Position numbers and translations under genes: made by a program | The notes under the pieces: generated by a model | Seen by the model: the letters and a program-made list of their open reading frames with translations, nothing else | Told to the model about the DNA's origin: nothing | The model's database searches: none | NCBI GenBank assembly: GCA_963795415.1 | Contig: CAWCHQ010000003.1 | Coordinates: 1,116,001 to 1,180,000 of the forward strand | Direction: 5' to 3' | Source: CAVSUZ01 sp963795415 | GTDB taxonomy: Bacteria; Pseudomonadota; Alphaproteobacteria; Acetobacterales; Acetobacteraceae | DNA: 64,000 bases | In this document: positions 1 to 8,733 of the stretch, piece by piece | Layout: every line of letters begins with the position of its first letter | How positions within the stretch are numbered: the first letter of the stretch is position 1

Positions 1-1173
1 GCAAGCTCGGTGTACTCAGCAGCTATCAGCACACTGACTTTGATTTCGCTGGTGGAGATTACCTGAATGTTGATGGCCTTGTCGGCAAGAGCACGGAACA
101 TTGTGTTTGCCACTCCGGCGTGGCTGCGCATTCCAACCCCCACGACACTTATCTTGGCAACATCGGGATCGGCCAAAATCTCTCCGTAGCCGATCTGGGG
201 CCGGACCTCGTCCAGCGCCAGGCGGGCGCGGGGGAGGTCGGCTGTGCCCACCGTGAACGTCATATCGGTTGTTCCATCGGCTGACACGTTCTGCACAATC
301 ATATCGACGTTGACGCTATGGTCGGAAAGCGTCCCGAATATCGCGGCCGCAATGCCGGGGCGGTCGGGTACCTGGCGGACGGTTATCTTGGCCTCGTCCC
401 GCGAGTAGGCAATTCCGGAGACGTTCTGCTTCTCCACGATCTCATCCTCATCCACCACTAAGGTTCCGGGCAAGTCCTCGAAGCTGGAAAGCACCTGCAC
501 CCGCACCCGTTCATTCATCGCCAGCTCCACACTTCGCGTCTGAAGTACCCTTAGCGCCCACCGAGGCGAGCTCCAGCATCTCCTCGTAGCTGATTCGCGC
601 AAGTTTGCGTGCCTTGGGCACGATTCTGGGGTCGGTCGTGTAGATGCCGTCGACATCGGTGTAGATGTCGCACCGATCGGCCCTCAGCGCCGAGGCCAGT
701 GCGACCGCCGAGGTGTCGGACCCGCCCCGGCCAAGAGTAGTGATCCTGCCGTTGGGCGAGACACCCTGGAACCCCGCTACCACCGGCACTTGTCCAGCTT
801 GCATGCGACGGGCCAGTTCAGCCCCGTCGATTTCGACAATCCGGGCCTTGCCGTGGGCATTATCGGTGCGGATGGGAATTTGCCAGCCTAACCAGGAGCG
901 TGCTTCCACCCCGATTTCCTGTAGCGCGATCGCGAGCAGCCCGGTTGTGACCTGCTCCCCGGTCCCCACCACCGCGTCGTATTCGCGCGCGTCATGCAGC
1001 GGGGACAGCGCCTGGCACCACCCAACCAGCTGATTGGTGACCCCGGCCATTGCCGAGGCAACGACGGCTACCTGATGTCCCGCCTCGACCTCACGCTTCA
1101 CGCGGGCGGTCACGTTGCGGATGCGATCCAGGTCGGCGACGGACGTGCCGCCGAATTTCATCACGAGGCGCAT
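1..1173 (-). CDS. lysC: Aspartate kinase (3' end outside window, one apparent frameshift)
   Basis: Phosphorylates L-aspartate, the first step of the aspartate pathway to lysine, threonine and methionine; cytosolic. The N-terminus reads MRLVMKFGGTSV, the kinase signature, and the kinase domain continues with GRGGSDTSAVALA and YTDVDGIYTTDPR. After ELASVGAK the frame breaks at about 548-550, where the coding strand has GGG and GG would restore VLQTRSVELAMNE. From there to position 1 the other frame codes continuously for the two regulatory ACT repeats (for example VRQVPDRPGIAAAIF and ISVVGVGMRSHAGVA). The C-terminal few dozen residues lie outside the window. It is divergent from ubiG. Family certain; whether the +1 base is real or a sequence error cannot be told here. 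Confidence 0.93.
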
Positions 1174-1253
1174 GAGTGGGTCTGGAGAGGTGATCGGTGA
1201 GTGGTCAGATGTGGAGACGGGCACACATAACGGCCCGGAACATGGGGAGCAAC

Positions 1254-2036
1254 ATGCGAGAGATGACCGTCTCCTCAGCTGAACTCGCGCGCTTCGACGC
1301 GATGGCCGCTGATTGGTGGGATCCGGAGGGACCGATGCGCCCGCTGCATCGGATGAACGCAACGAGGATCGATTGGATCTCTCGCGAGGCAGCGCGAGCC
1401 TTCCCGGGGCAGCGTCAGATATGCCTCCTGGATGTAGGCTGCGGCGCCGGCATTGCGTCGGAAGCACTGGCGAAGCGCGGCTTCTCGGTATTGGGGATTG
1501 ATGCCGCCCCGGCCACCGTTTCGGCTGCGCGGGCCCATGCTTCCCAGCAGAAGCTGCCGGTGGAGTATCGTTGCGCCACAGCCGAGCAGCTGGCGACGGA
1601 AGGAGCCCAGTTCCCTATCATTACGGCGCTAGAGGTCGTGGAACATGTTCCTGATCCCGGAGCATTTCTGGAAGCGATAGCACGCTTGGCTGAACCGGGC
1701 GGTCTCGTTGTGATCTCCACGCTCAATCGTACGGCACGATCCTTCCTGGCCGCCAAGATCGGCGCCGAATATCTGCTGCGCTGGCTGCCAATAGGGACGC
1801 ATGATTGGAGACGCTTCACGACCCCGGCAGAGCTGTCCGCCTGCGCGCGGAAAGCCGGACTCCGCATTGCGGCAAACGCAGGGTTGGAGTTTGATCCGTT
1901 GCGGAGTCGTTGGAGAGTAACTCACGATTTGTCAGTGAATTATATGGTCGCGTTCCGCACATCTTTTGCAAATCGAGCTGCAAATCCTAGGCCGCAGGCC
2001 GAAACCAGGACCGAAGACGAACGGGGTGTCCCCTGA
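1254..2036 (+). CDS. ubiG: Ubiquinone biosynthesis O-methyltransferase UbiG
   Basis: SAM-dependent enzyme that performs both O-methylations of ubiquinone synthesis. It has the family N-terminal sequence FDAMAADWWDPEGPMRPLHRMN, motif I LLDVGCGAGI at about residues 60-70, ALEVVEHVPDP, and the UbiG-type GTHDWRRFTTPAEL segment. About 260 aa, the usual length. The start at 1254 is chosen because GGGGAG lies five bases upstream; ATG 1263 is the alternative. The C-terminal tail after VNYMVAFRTS is longer and charged compared with common UbiG proteins, and the stop codon lies in a 17-bp tandem duplication. Divergent from lysC, a frequent neighbour in alphaproteobacteria. Confidence 0.93.
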   Translation: MREMTVSSAELARFDAMAADWWDPEGPMRPLHRMNATRIDWISREAARAFPGQRQICLLDVGCGAGIASEALAKRGFSVLGIDAAPATVSAARAHASQQKLPVEYRCATAEQLATEGAQFPIITALEVVEHVPDPGAFLEAIARLAEPGGLVVISTLNRTARSFLAAKIGAEYLLRWLPIGTHDWRRFTTPAELSACARKAGLRIAANAGLEFDPLRSRWRVTHDLSVNYMVAFRTSFANRAANPRPQAETRTEDERGVP

Positions 2037-2067
2037 TTGTGATGCGCCTCTGATTGGGATGCGCCTC
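2034..2067 (+). repeat. 17-bp tandem duplication at the ubiG stop codon
   Basis: Two adjacent 17-base copies (2034-2050 and 2051-2067) differ at one position (TGATTGTGATG versus TGATTGGGATG, each followed by CGCCTC). The first copy starts with the ubiG stop codon TGA. Likely a slippage duplication; no function assigned. Confidence 0.8.
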
Positions 2068-2159
2068 GCAGAACTGGATAGCGACGGGGTGGTCCTCTGA
2101 ACATCGCATCCAGGGACCGTGGTCCGCTGGAGGCGTTGCAACGTCAAGGAGAGGACGAG

Positions 2160-3048
2160 ATGAAATTCAGCGGAGATCGCGACCGTATTGGCCATAAGTG
2201 CACTGGCCGCGACCCCAGCCCTCGCCCAGAAATACGGCAACGGCAATCAGGGGCTCCAGAATGGCAATCAGGCCATGCAATATGGCCAGAATTATCAAAA
2301 CCAAAACCCGAATGATCAGAACGCGGTGGGGCCGCTGAGCCAGACAATGGTGCAGCACCTGCAGGACCGGCTGCAGCAGATGGGGTTCTATCACGGCAAT
2401 ATTGACGGCGTCTGGGGACCAGAGACGCAGTCCGCGGTTCGCGATTTCCAGCAGCAGCGTGGCTTGCGGCCCGATGGGTGTTGAATTACCGCACGCTTGC
2501 TGATCTGAATTTGCTGGGTCAGCCGAATCAGCAATTTACAAGCAGCAACTCTGGACCGTACAACGGGAACAACGGTTACAACAAACGGGAACAACGGTTA
2601 CAACAATAGTGCTCCGCCCAACAATTATGGTATGACTACCCAGGGACAACCTTACGGTAACAACATGAGCAGCGGTGGCTTCAACCAGGGGCAAGCAGAG
2701 TACAACCAGGGAAACGGCAACTATCAGAATTACAACTATAATACTGGAATGAATGGGCAGCAGCATTCCAACCAGGGATATAGCCAGAGCTACAACGGTA
2801 GCGCCAATCCCGGCGCTAACGGAATTAATGGGAACTTCAGCAGGGGCCAGAATGGTTTCAACACCAATAATGGCTATAACGGCAGCTCCGGCTCCAATTC
2901 CGGCACGAACAACACTAACGGAAACCAGGGCTACAACCAGAGCTACAACGCGACCAATCCCGGCAACCATAACGACCAATCCGGGATGGCCAGTGCGAAC
3001 GGCATGAACAGCGGAATGAACAACAGCGGCAACAGCAGCCAGCAGTAA
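2160..3048 (+). CDS. Secreted peptidoglycan-binding protein with Asn/Gly/Gln-rich tail (three apparent frameshifts)
   Basis: Reconstructed as one gene of about 295 aa. ATG 2160 follows a GGAGAGGACGAG ribosome site. Removing one G of the pair at 2172-2173 gives a clear signal peptide ending in ATPALAQ. A peptidoglycan_binding_1 domain follows (HLQDRLQQMGFYHGNIDGVWG, then AVRDFQQQRGL). Adding one G to GGG at 2476-2478 continues it as RPDGVLNYRTLADLNLLG, and removing one A from AAA at 2583-2585 joins the tail, built from NGNNGYN, NQGYSQSYN and similar units. With the three corrections the total is exactly divisible by three. Probably an envelope protein holding a low-complexity tail against the cell wall. 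Function beyond wall binding is unknown. Confidence 0.8.
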
Positions 3049-3062
3049 CTGGTGAATTTCGT

Positions 3063-3086
3063 GGGCCTCTCCAGTCGGAGAGGCCC
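3063..3086. terminator. Hairpin terminator between convergent genes
   Basis: Perfect 10-bp stem GGGCCTCTCC / GGAGAGGCCC with loop AGTC, between the 3' ends of the peptidoglycan-binding gene and smpB; followed on the plus strand by GAACTTTAT. Likely bidirectional. Confidence 0.7.
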
Positions 3087-3094
3087 GAACTTTA

Positions 3095-3580
3095 TCAGCC
3101 TCGCGCGCGCATCAGCCGCGCCTTGCTGCGCTGCCAATCGCGCTCGGCAACGGCCGAGCGTTTATCAGCCTTCTTTCGCCCTTCGGCGACGCCGAGCAGG
3201 ACCTTCGCCCGTCCGCGGTCGTTGAAGTGGATCTGCAGCGGCACCAAGGTAATGCCTTCTCGCGTAACCGCACCCACAAGCTGGCGGATCTGCTTTTTCT
3301 GCAGGAGCAGCTTTCTGGGAGCTCTGGGCTCAAAGCGCGATAGCACGCCGCCCTGATATTCCGGGATATACATATTGAACAACCACAGCTCGCCGTCCCG
3401 CTCGCCGGCCCAGGCATCTGATAGTGCCGCGCGGCCATGCCGAAGGCTCTTGACCTCGGGGCCCCGTAGAACCAGACCGGCCTCTACCGTATCCTTGATG
3501 GTATAATCGAAGCGCGCCTTGCGGTTCTGCGCCGCGATCCCGTGCGTGATCAGACCCTTCCTGTTTTTTCCCTCGGCCAT
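3095..3580 (-). CDS. smpB: SsrA-binding protein SmpB
   Basis: Partner of tmRNA in rescue of stalled ribosomes; binds the tRNA-like part of tmRNA and enters the decoding site. The sequence starts MAEGKNRKG and shows the SmpB core: NRKARFDYTIKDTVEAGLVL, GPEVKSLRHGRA, then RKLLLQKKQIRQLVGAV and the basic C-terminal tail that follows the decoding channel. 161 aa, normal length. ATG 3580 is preferred over the in-frame TTG six bases upstream. It lies 28 bp downstream of dapA on the same strand, the usual alphaproteobacterial dapA-smpB order. No tmRNA gene was found in the window. Confidence 0.96.
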   Translation of the reverse strand: MAEGKNRKGLITHGIAAQNRKARFDYTIKDTVEAGLVLRGPEVKSLRHGRAALSDAWAGERDGELWLFNMYIPEYQGGVLSRFEPRAPRKLLLQKKQIRQLVGAVTREGITLVPLQIHFNDRGRAKVLLGVAEGRKKADKRSAVAERDWQRSKARLMRARG

Positions 3581-3608
3581 GAACAAACGAACATGGATCT
3601 GACGATGA

Positions 3609-4489
3609 TCAGTTCAACAGCCCTGCTTCGGTCATCGCAGTGCGGATTTTCTGTCGCGTGCCCTCCAGTGGGGGAGCCAGCGGCAACCGGCACCGCTCGG
3701 TGCATTTGCCGAGCAAGCTGGCTGCATGCTTCACGGGGCCGGGGCTGGTCTCGGAGAACAGAGCGTCGTGCACGGACAGCAGCCTGTCCTGGATGGCGAT
3801 TGCTTCATTGACCCGGCCATCCTGCCATGCGGTATGCATGTCACTGCACAGTCGTGGCGCCACATTCGCAGTGACGCTGATGCAACCATCACCACCGGCC
3901 GCGAGGAACGCCACGGCGGTGTGGTCTTCGCCCGACAACTGACAGAAACCGGCTCCACATGCACGACGGGTATGGAGCGGGCGCGCCAGATTGGCAGTGG
4001 CATCCTTTACGCCGATGATATTCGGATGCTTCGCCAACCGCGCCATGGTCTCCACGCTCATGTCAATGACGCTCCGAGGCGGAATGTTGTAGATAATGAT
4101 CGGCAGATCGACCCTGTCCGCGATCGCCTTGAAGTGCAGGTACATCCCCTCCTGCGTCGGTTTGTTGTAGTAACGGAGTCACGATCAGCGCGGCGTCTGC
4201 TCCAGCTTCCTTGGCATGCCGCGTCAGCGAGATTGCCTCCTCCTGTACTGTTGGAGCCGGCGCCGGCGATTACGGGCACACGCCCTTTAGCAACCTCGAT
4301 GGCTATTTCGGTAACGCGATGATGCTCCTGGTGGCTGAGGGTGGGGGATTTACCGGTGGTGCCAACCGGGACCACCGCAGCCGTCCCCTCCGTGATTTGC
4401 CAATCAACGAAGTTTGCCAAGGCTTTCTCATCGACGGAGCCGTCCTCACGCATGGGCGTGATCAGGGCGACCAACGAACCCTTGAACAT
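3609..4489 (-). CDS. dapA: 4-hydroxy-tetrahydrodipicolinate synthase (two apparent frameshifts)
   Basis: Condenses pyruvate and aspartate semialdehyde in the lysine/diaminopimelate branch, downstream of LysC, also in this window. Start ATG 4489 follows GGGAGG. Visible family sequence: GSLVALITPMREDGSVD, VPVGTTGKSPTL (family usually GTTGESPTL), VPVIAGAGSNST, then after frame changes TPYYNKPTQEG and the Schiff-base region IIGVKDAT. Two single extra bases (about 4242-4243 and AA at 4172-4173) break the frame; removing them gives 292 codons, exactly the normal length. The glutamate-to-lysine change in GTTGKSP should be checked with the indels. Function is confident; integrity is not. Confidence 0.9.
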
Positions 4490-4600
4490 GGAGACCTCCC
4501 GCAAGCCAACGACGGGCCAAGCTAGGCGGCAAAACGGGACCACACAAGCGGGCGTGTCGAGGCGATTCCCGCCGGCACGCATCAGCTATAGATAGGATCC

Positions 4601-6535
4601 ATGGCCCGGCCGATTCGGCTCCTGCCGCTCTTTCTGATCGTGCTTGGCGCGGCGCCAGCCTGCCGCGCTGAGAGCAACCCATTGCCAGAGCTCCGCGCGG
4701 GCCGATGGGGCCTTGCCCAGGGAATAGCCGCCACAGCCCCCGACGCTGTAGCCGAGAAGCTGGTCACCTACCTCCGCATGCTGACCCCTGGCGCGGCCAC
4801 TCCGGGGGAAATCTCTCGCTTCATGGCGGAGAATCCCGACTGGCCCAGCCAAACTCTGCTCGACCGGCGCCGGCAGGAGGCAATCACGGACGATCCCGAC
4901 TCCGCAGATCTGATCGCTGCCTGTGGCGTTCGGCCCATCACACTCCCGGGGGCACTCGCCCGTTGCGCTTCGGTTGAAGCAGATTCCGGAGACTCGCCGG
5001 CAGCCGAGAAGGACGCAAGAGAAGCTTGGCGTTCGGGACTGGCTGCACCTCAGTCTCAGGCATTCCTGAAGCGGTTCGGGGCGATATTGAGCCCTGCGGA
5101 CGACCAAGCGCGGTTTGAACAGCTCGCATGGGGCGATCCGCCCGCCGCAGCGGCGGAAATTCCCCGCCTTCCAGCCGCGACACGGCAAGCCGCCCACGTT
5201 CGAATCGCGCTTGCCCAAGGCGGCCCGGATGCTTTGGCAAAAGCGCAGGCGTTGCCTCCGGCGGAGTCCTCGAGCCCCGGCTTCGTCCTTGACGAAGCGC
5301 GAGCTCTTCGGCGGGCGCAACGTGATTCCGAGGCGTTGAAGTTCTGGAAAGACAGGGGATTCGCTGCCGAGGCGGCAGACCCTTCGCACCATGACGCTTT
5401 CTGGGCGGAACGCAATATCCTGGCGCGTGCGCTACTCGGAGCAGGCGATCCGCAAGGCGCGTTTCTGATGGCCGACGATCAATCGGCCGGGGCTTCAGTC
5501 GCCAACACTGCAGATGCGGCGTTTCTCAGCGGATTTATTGCGCTTCGGCGGCTGCACGATCCATCCCTTGCGATGGATCGGTTCAATGTGCTCGCTTCCG
5601 TGTCCAAAGCCGCGATCACGCAGGGCCGGGCCCAATATTGGCTTGGCCGCGCACAACAGGAAGCCGGCCAGAGCCCGCAGAAGGCGTTCGAGGCGGCGGC
5701 GGCATGGCCCACCACGTTTTACGGCCAAATCGCCGCGCATGCCCTTGGCAAGGACCCGGCGGCTGAGATCAAGGCACTTTCGGATCCCGGTTTCACCGCT
5801 CAGCAGGCCTGGGACTTCTCGGGGCATGAGCTCGTACGGGCGGCATTGATCCTGATAGCCTGGGGTGAGCAGGGTCGCGCGCGCGCCTTCCTTCTGCGCA
5901 TGAACGAGATCACGCCCGACCCCAGATCGCAGGCGTTGTGTGCCCGCCTCGCTCTCGCTTTGGGCATGCCGGATACCGCCGTGTTTATCGCCCGCCATAT
6001 CGGCCTGCAGGGAGGCATGCTGCCGGATGCAGGCTGGCCGATGCCGGTTGACCGACCAGTCAGCAACATTGACCCGGCGGTTGTGCTTGCGGTGATCCGG
6101 CAGGAAAGTAGCTTCGATCACGGGGTGGTCAGCGCTGCCGGCGCACGGGGACTGATGCAACTCATGCCCGGCACCGCGCGGCAAGCTGGCGGGACGGGCA
6201 GCGATCCGGCTTCGCTGACCGATCCCGGGCGCAATATGGCGATAGGAGAGAACGTTCTCACCGAACTTCTGGCTCAGTTCGAGGGTTCTTTGCCGCTTGC
6301 GGTTGCGGCGTACAACGCCGGTCCAGGCAAGGTGCAGGAATGGCTGGCGAAGAACGGCGATCCCCGAAACGGCGCAATCGACATGATCGACTGGATCGAA
6401 TTGATCGGCTTCGGGGAAACCCGGAACTATGTGCAGCGGGTGCTGGAAAACGCCGTGATCTACTGCGCACGGCGGAACGAGCCGGACACATCACTCATCG
6501 CTCAGTGGATGGCGTCTGCCCGGCATGAAGGATGA
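4601..6535 (+). CDS. slt: Soluble lytic murein transglycosylase (Slt70 type)
   Basis: Cleaves the MurNAc-GlcNAc bond of peptidoglycan in the periplasm, forming 1,6-anhydro ends. A signal peptide (LLPLFLIVLGAAPACRA) is followed by a long alpha-helical superhelix region and a C-terminal goose-lysozyme-like SLT domain. Catalytic Glu is E502 in IRQESSFD; GARGLMQLMPGTA, AYNAGPGKV and ETRNYVQRVL complete the motif set. 644 aa, normal for this family. It is divergent from dapA, and its 3' end overlaps pgpA by 11 bp, so the two are likely translated together. Confidence 0.94.
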   Translation: MARPIRLLPLFLIVLGAAPACRAESNPLPELRAGRWGLAQGIAATAPDAVAEKLVTYLRMLTPGAATPGEISRFMAENPDWPSQTLLDRRRQEAITDDPDSADLIAACGVRPITLPGALARCASVEADSGDSPAAEKDAREAWRSGLAAPQSQAFLKRFGAILSPADDQARFEQLAWGDPPAAAAEIPRLPAATRQAAHVRIALAQGGPDALAKAQALPPAESSSPGFVLDEARALRRAQRDSEALKFWKDRGFAAEAADPSHHDAFWAERNILARALLGAGDPQGAFLMADDQSAGASVANTADAAFLSGFIALRRLHDPSLAMDRFNVLASVSKAAITQGRAQYWLGRAQQEAGQSPQKAFEAAAAWPTTFYGQIAAHALGKDPAAEIKALSDPGFTAQQAWDFSGHELVRAALILIAWGEQGRARAFLLRMNEITPDPRSQALCARLALALGMPDTAVFIARHIGLQGGMLPDAGWPMPVDRPVSNIDPAVVLAVIRQESSFDHGVVSAAGARGLMQLMPGTARQAGGTGSDPASLTDPGRNMAIGENVLTELLAQFEGSLPLAVAAYNAGPGKVQEWLAKNGDPRNGAIDMIDWIELIGFGETRNYVQRVLENAVIYCARRNEPDTSLIAQWMASARHEG

Positions 6536-7010
6536 CGCGGATCGTGCCGCAGCGCGTAGCATGACAATCGCCCGCCTCATCGCTAGCGGATTTGGGGCCG
6601 GCTACGCACCCGTTGCGCCGGGCACAGCGGCCTCCGCCGCGGCCGTGCTGGCTGGGGGCCGGCTCATGCTCGGGCCAGCTGGTACGCTGATGGCAGCCTC
6701 GGCCACAGCCGCCCTTGGGGGGCTTTGGGCCATCCGCGCGACGCGAGTCGAAGGCGACCCGGGCTGGGTGGTGATCGACGAGATCGCAGGCCAGTGGGTC
6801 ACGCTGCTCGGGTTGCGCCGGTTGTCCGTACCGGGCCTGTTTGCCGCGTTCGCCCTGTTTCGCCTGCTCGACATCGTTAAACCGGGTCCCGTTGCATGGG
6901 CCGATCGCCGGAAAGATGCGGTCGGCATAATGGCGGATGACGTGATCGCGGGTGTGATCGGCGCGGGCATCTTATGGGCGCTGCGAACGCGGCTTCAAAG
7001 ATTGCTCTGA
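6525..7010 (+). CDS. pgpA: Phosphatidylglycerophosphatase A
   Basis: Membrane enzyme that removes the phosphate from phosphatidylglycerophosphate to give phosphatidylglycerol. Signature segments: GFGAGYAPVAPGT near the N-terminus, DPGWVVIDEIAGQWVTL in the middle, FRLLDIVKPGPV, and ADDVIAGVIGAGIL at the end, with three hydrophobic stretches. 161 aa. The start overlaps slt; an internal ATG at 6561 (MTIARLIASG) is an alternative start. The 3' end overlaps the convergent patatin gene by 16 bp. Confidence 0.92.
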   Translation: MKDDADRAAARSMTIARLIASGFGAGYAPVAPGTAASAAAVLAGGRLMLGPAGTLMAASATAALGGLWAIRATRVEGDPGWVVIDEIAGQWVTLLGLRRLSVPGLFAAFALFRLLDIVKPGPVAWADRRKDAVGIMADDVIAGVIGAGILWALRTRLQRLL

Positions 7011-7942
7011 CGCAGCCAGTCTTCCGCCGCACGCCATCCGGCGTCATGCAGACGGTCAAGAAATAGGGGGGAAGTGTTGAGCGGGCTTTCTCGCCCCAGG
7101 CCATCCACATGGTCGGCAGCAGCAATCTGTTGGAAATGCAAAGCGTCGAGTTTCCTGCACAGCTCAGAGCGAAACAGCTTCGGACCCTTGCACGCCCGGC
7201 GGAGGTCTTCGACAGCTTCGAGCTCTTGTAGCAACGAGGCGTTAAACCCGATTTCCCGGACCCGCTGGGCAATATCGTGCGAGAGATGGGGGACCAGTTC
7301 GTGCAATTCAGGGACCAACTGGACCAACAGCACTTCGGTTGACCGCATATCGACCACGAGTTGGCGCAGTGGCGGGTTGGCGCTGTAGCCGCCGTCCCAG
7401 TAGGCCTCGCCCTCGATCTCGACGGCTTGCTGCAAGAACGGTAGGCAGGCGGAGGCGAGGACCGCATCGAGGGTGATTTCATCCTCCCTGAACAGGCGTG
7501 GGTGGCCGTCCCGGACCCGCGTGGCTGAAATGATCAGCCGGACAGGAGAGGCGGCACGCAGACGATTGAAATCCACGTACCGGGCGATCAGGTCTCGCAA
7601 CGGGTTCAAACCCAGCGGGTTGAACTGGTACGGAGAGGCCAGACTTGCCATGGCCGCCAGCGTCGGTGAGGAGGCGATGCCGGGCAGACTGGGCGCCTGC
7701 CCAACGCTGCCCCAGAAATCGTTCAGCCTGCGGCGTGCGCCGGCGCGCCCATCCTCGGCGAACCCATCGGCAAGCATCACCGCATTGACCGCGCCCGCGC
7801 TGGCCCCGCTGATGATATCCAGGCCAAGCCCATCGTGGCTAAGCAGCCGGTCAAGCACCCCCCAGGTGAAGGCGCCGAACGAGCCGCCACCCTGGAGAGC
7901 GAGCGAGAGAAGCCTTGCTTCAGGCGGAGTTCGATTGAGCAC
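6995..7942 (-). CDS. Patatin-like phospholipase
   Basis: Predicted Ser-Asp dyad acyl hydrolase acting on phospholipids or other acyl esters. Oxyanion motif LALQGGGSFGAFTWGVLD near the N-terminus, nucleophile elbow GASAG (in IISGASAGAVNAVML), and DGG (in AYWDGGYSANPPL) supplying the catalytic Asp. A GTG start at 7942 is chosen because AGGAG lies seven bases upstream; the frame stays open upstream but that part has no family similarity. 315 aa. No signal peptide is evident, so a cytosolic or membrane-associated enzyme. Substrate unknown. Confidence 0.88.
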   Translation of the reverse strand: MLNRTPPEARLLSLALQGGGSFGAFTWGVLDRLLSHDGLGLDIISGASAGAVNAVMLADGFAEDGRAGARRRLNDFWGSVGQAPSLPGIASSPTLAAMASLASPYQFNPLGLNPLRDLIARYVDFNRLRAASPVRLIISATRVRDGHPRLFREDEITLDAVLASACLPFLQQAVEIEGEAYWDGGYSANPPLRQLVVDMRSTEVLLVQLVPELHELVPHLSHDIAQRVREIGFNASLLQELEAVEDLRRACKGPKLFRSELCRKLDALHFQQIAAADHVDGLGRESPLNTSPLFLDRLHDAGWRAAEDWLRQSNL

Positions 7943-8086
7943 GAAAGCTCCTGTCCTAGTTGGGGACGAAATATTGGGTGCCGCGACCGGGAATTGCTGC
8001 GTCGCAGCATTTCGTGATTTGATCGCAACTCGGAACCGCGGCCAAGCCTGACGCGCTCTCGGAGGCAACCGAGGAAGGGAGCAGCG

Positions 8087-8473
8087 ATGGCAGACAACCC
8101 CCTGGACATTCACGAGCCGACGCGCGAGCAGCGGATCCGGGAGACCGCCTATCACCTGTGGGAACAGGACGGCCGGCCGGAAGGACACGCGCTGGAGTTT
8201 TGGGAGAGGGCGCGGGAGCTGGTGGGAATGGAGGAGAGCCGCGGCGCTGGGCAACTTCCGAACCCGATGACGCACCCGACTATGGCGACCGGACAGCCGG
8301 AGGGGGTTCAAGAGGCGGCAATCCAGGAGAATCTGGGCGAGTTCCCCGACCGTTTTGCCGATCAGGGCGAGTGGCAGCCCACGCCGGAGCCTCGGCACAG
8401 CCAGAAGGGGCGGAAGAAGGCGGCCGAGAAGCAGTCTCGGAACGGCCCTCCCAAGCCGGCCGGGTCCACGTAG
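8087..8473 (+). CDS. DUF2934 domain protein
   Basis: Small soluble hydrophilic protein of 128 aa. The N-terminal third (about residues 17-48; IRETAYHLWEQDGRPEGHAL followed by EFWERARELV) matches the DUF2934 pattern found widely in Proteobacteria, of unknown function. The rest is a low-complexity charged tail ending in a basic stretch (GRKKAAEKQSRN). GAGGCAACCGAGGAAGGGAG precedes the ATG. Divergent from the patatin gene. Confidence 0.8.
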   Translation: MADNPLDIHEPTREQRIRETAYHLWEQDGRPEGHALEFWERARELVGMEESRGAGQLPNPMTHPTMATGQPEGVQEAAIQENLGEFPDRFADQGEWQPTPEPRHSQKGRKKAAEKQSRNGPPKPAGST

Positions 8474-8733
8474 AGGGCGGTTCAGCATGGCTGGACAAAC
8501 GTTCCAGATCCTCGGCCAGCCGGTACTGGCTGACGGCCCATCGTTGCGGTTGATACCGTTTTCGCGCAGCACGGTATTCGCGCTCGCTGACGCGCGGCTC
8601 AGAGGAACCGCTCACTTGTACGCGGGCGGAGGTGGAAGTGCACTGGGCCGTGGCGAGGGGAGCAGGCTGCGTCAAGAAGGGAGATATTCGCACGAACAAG
8701 GCCGATGGTCGGGCCCACGGAGGAAAGCGAACA
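8474..8733. other. Intergenic stretch without a convincing gene
   Basis: About 260 bp between the DUF2934 gene and the GMC remnant. Open frames cross it on both strands; a minus-strand frame reading SEREYRAARKRYQPQRWAVS looks weakly protein-like but has no start or ribosome site that can be defended. The last 20 bases carry GGAGGAAAG, the ribosome site of the next gene. Confidence 0.4.

Noticed and set aside
511..1467. Long minus-strand frame extending the aspartate kinase upstream
   Set aside because: The N-terminal 100 residues are an antisense reading of ubiG; the kinase starts at MRLVMKFGG (1173).
6995..8572. 525-aa minus-strand frame for the patatin
   Set aside because: The first 210 residues are an antisense reading of the DUF2934 region; GTG 7942 has a good ribosome site.
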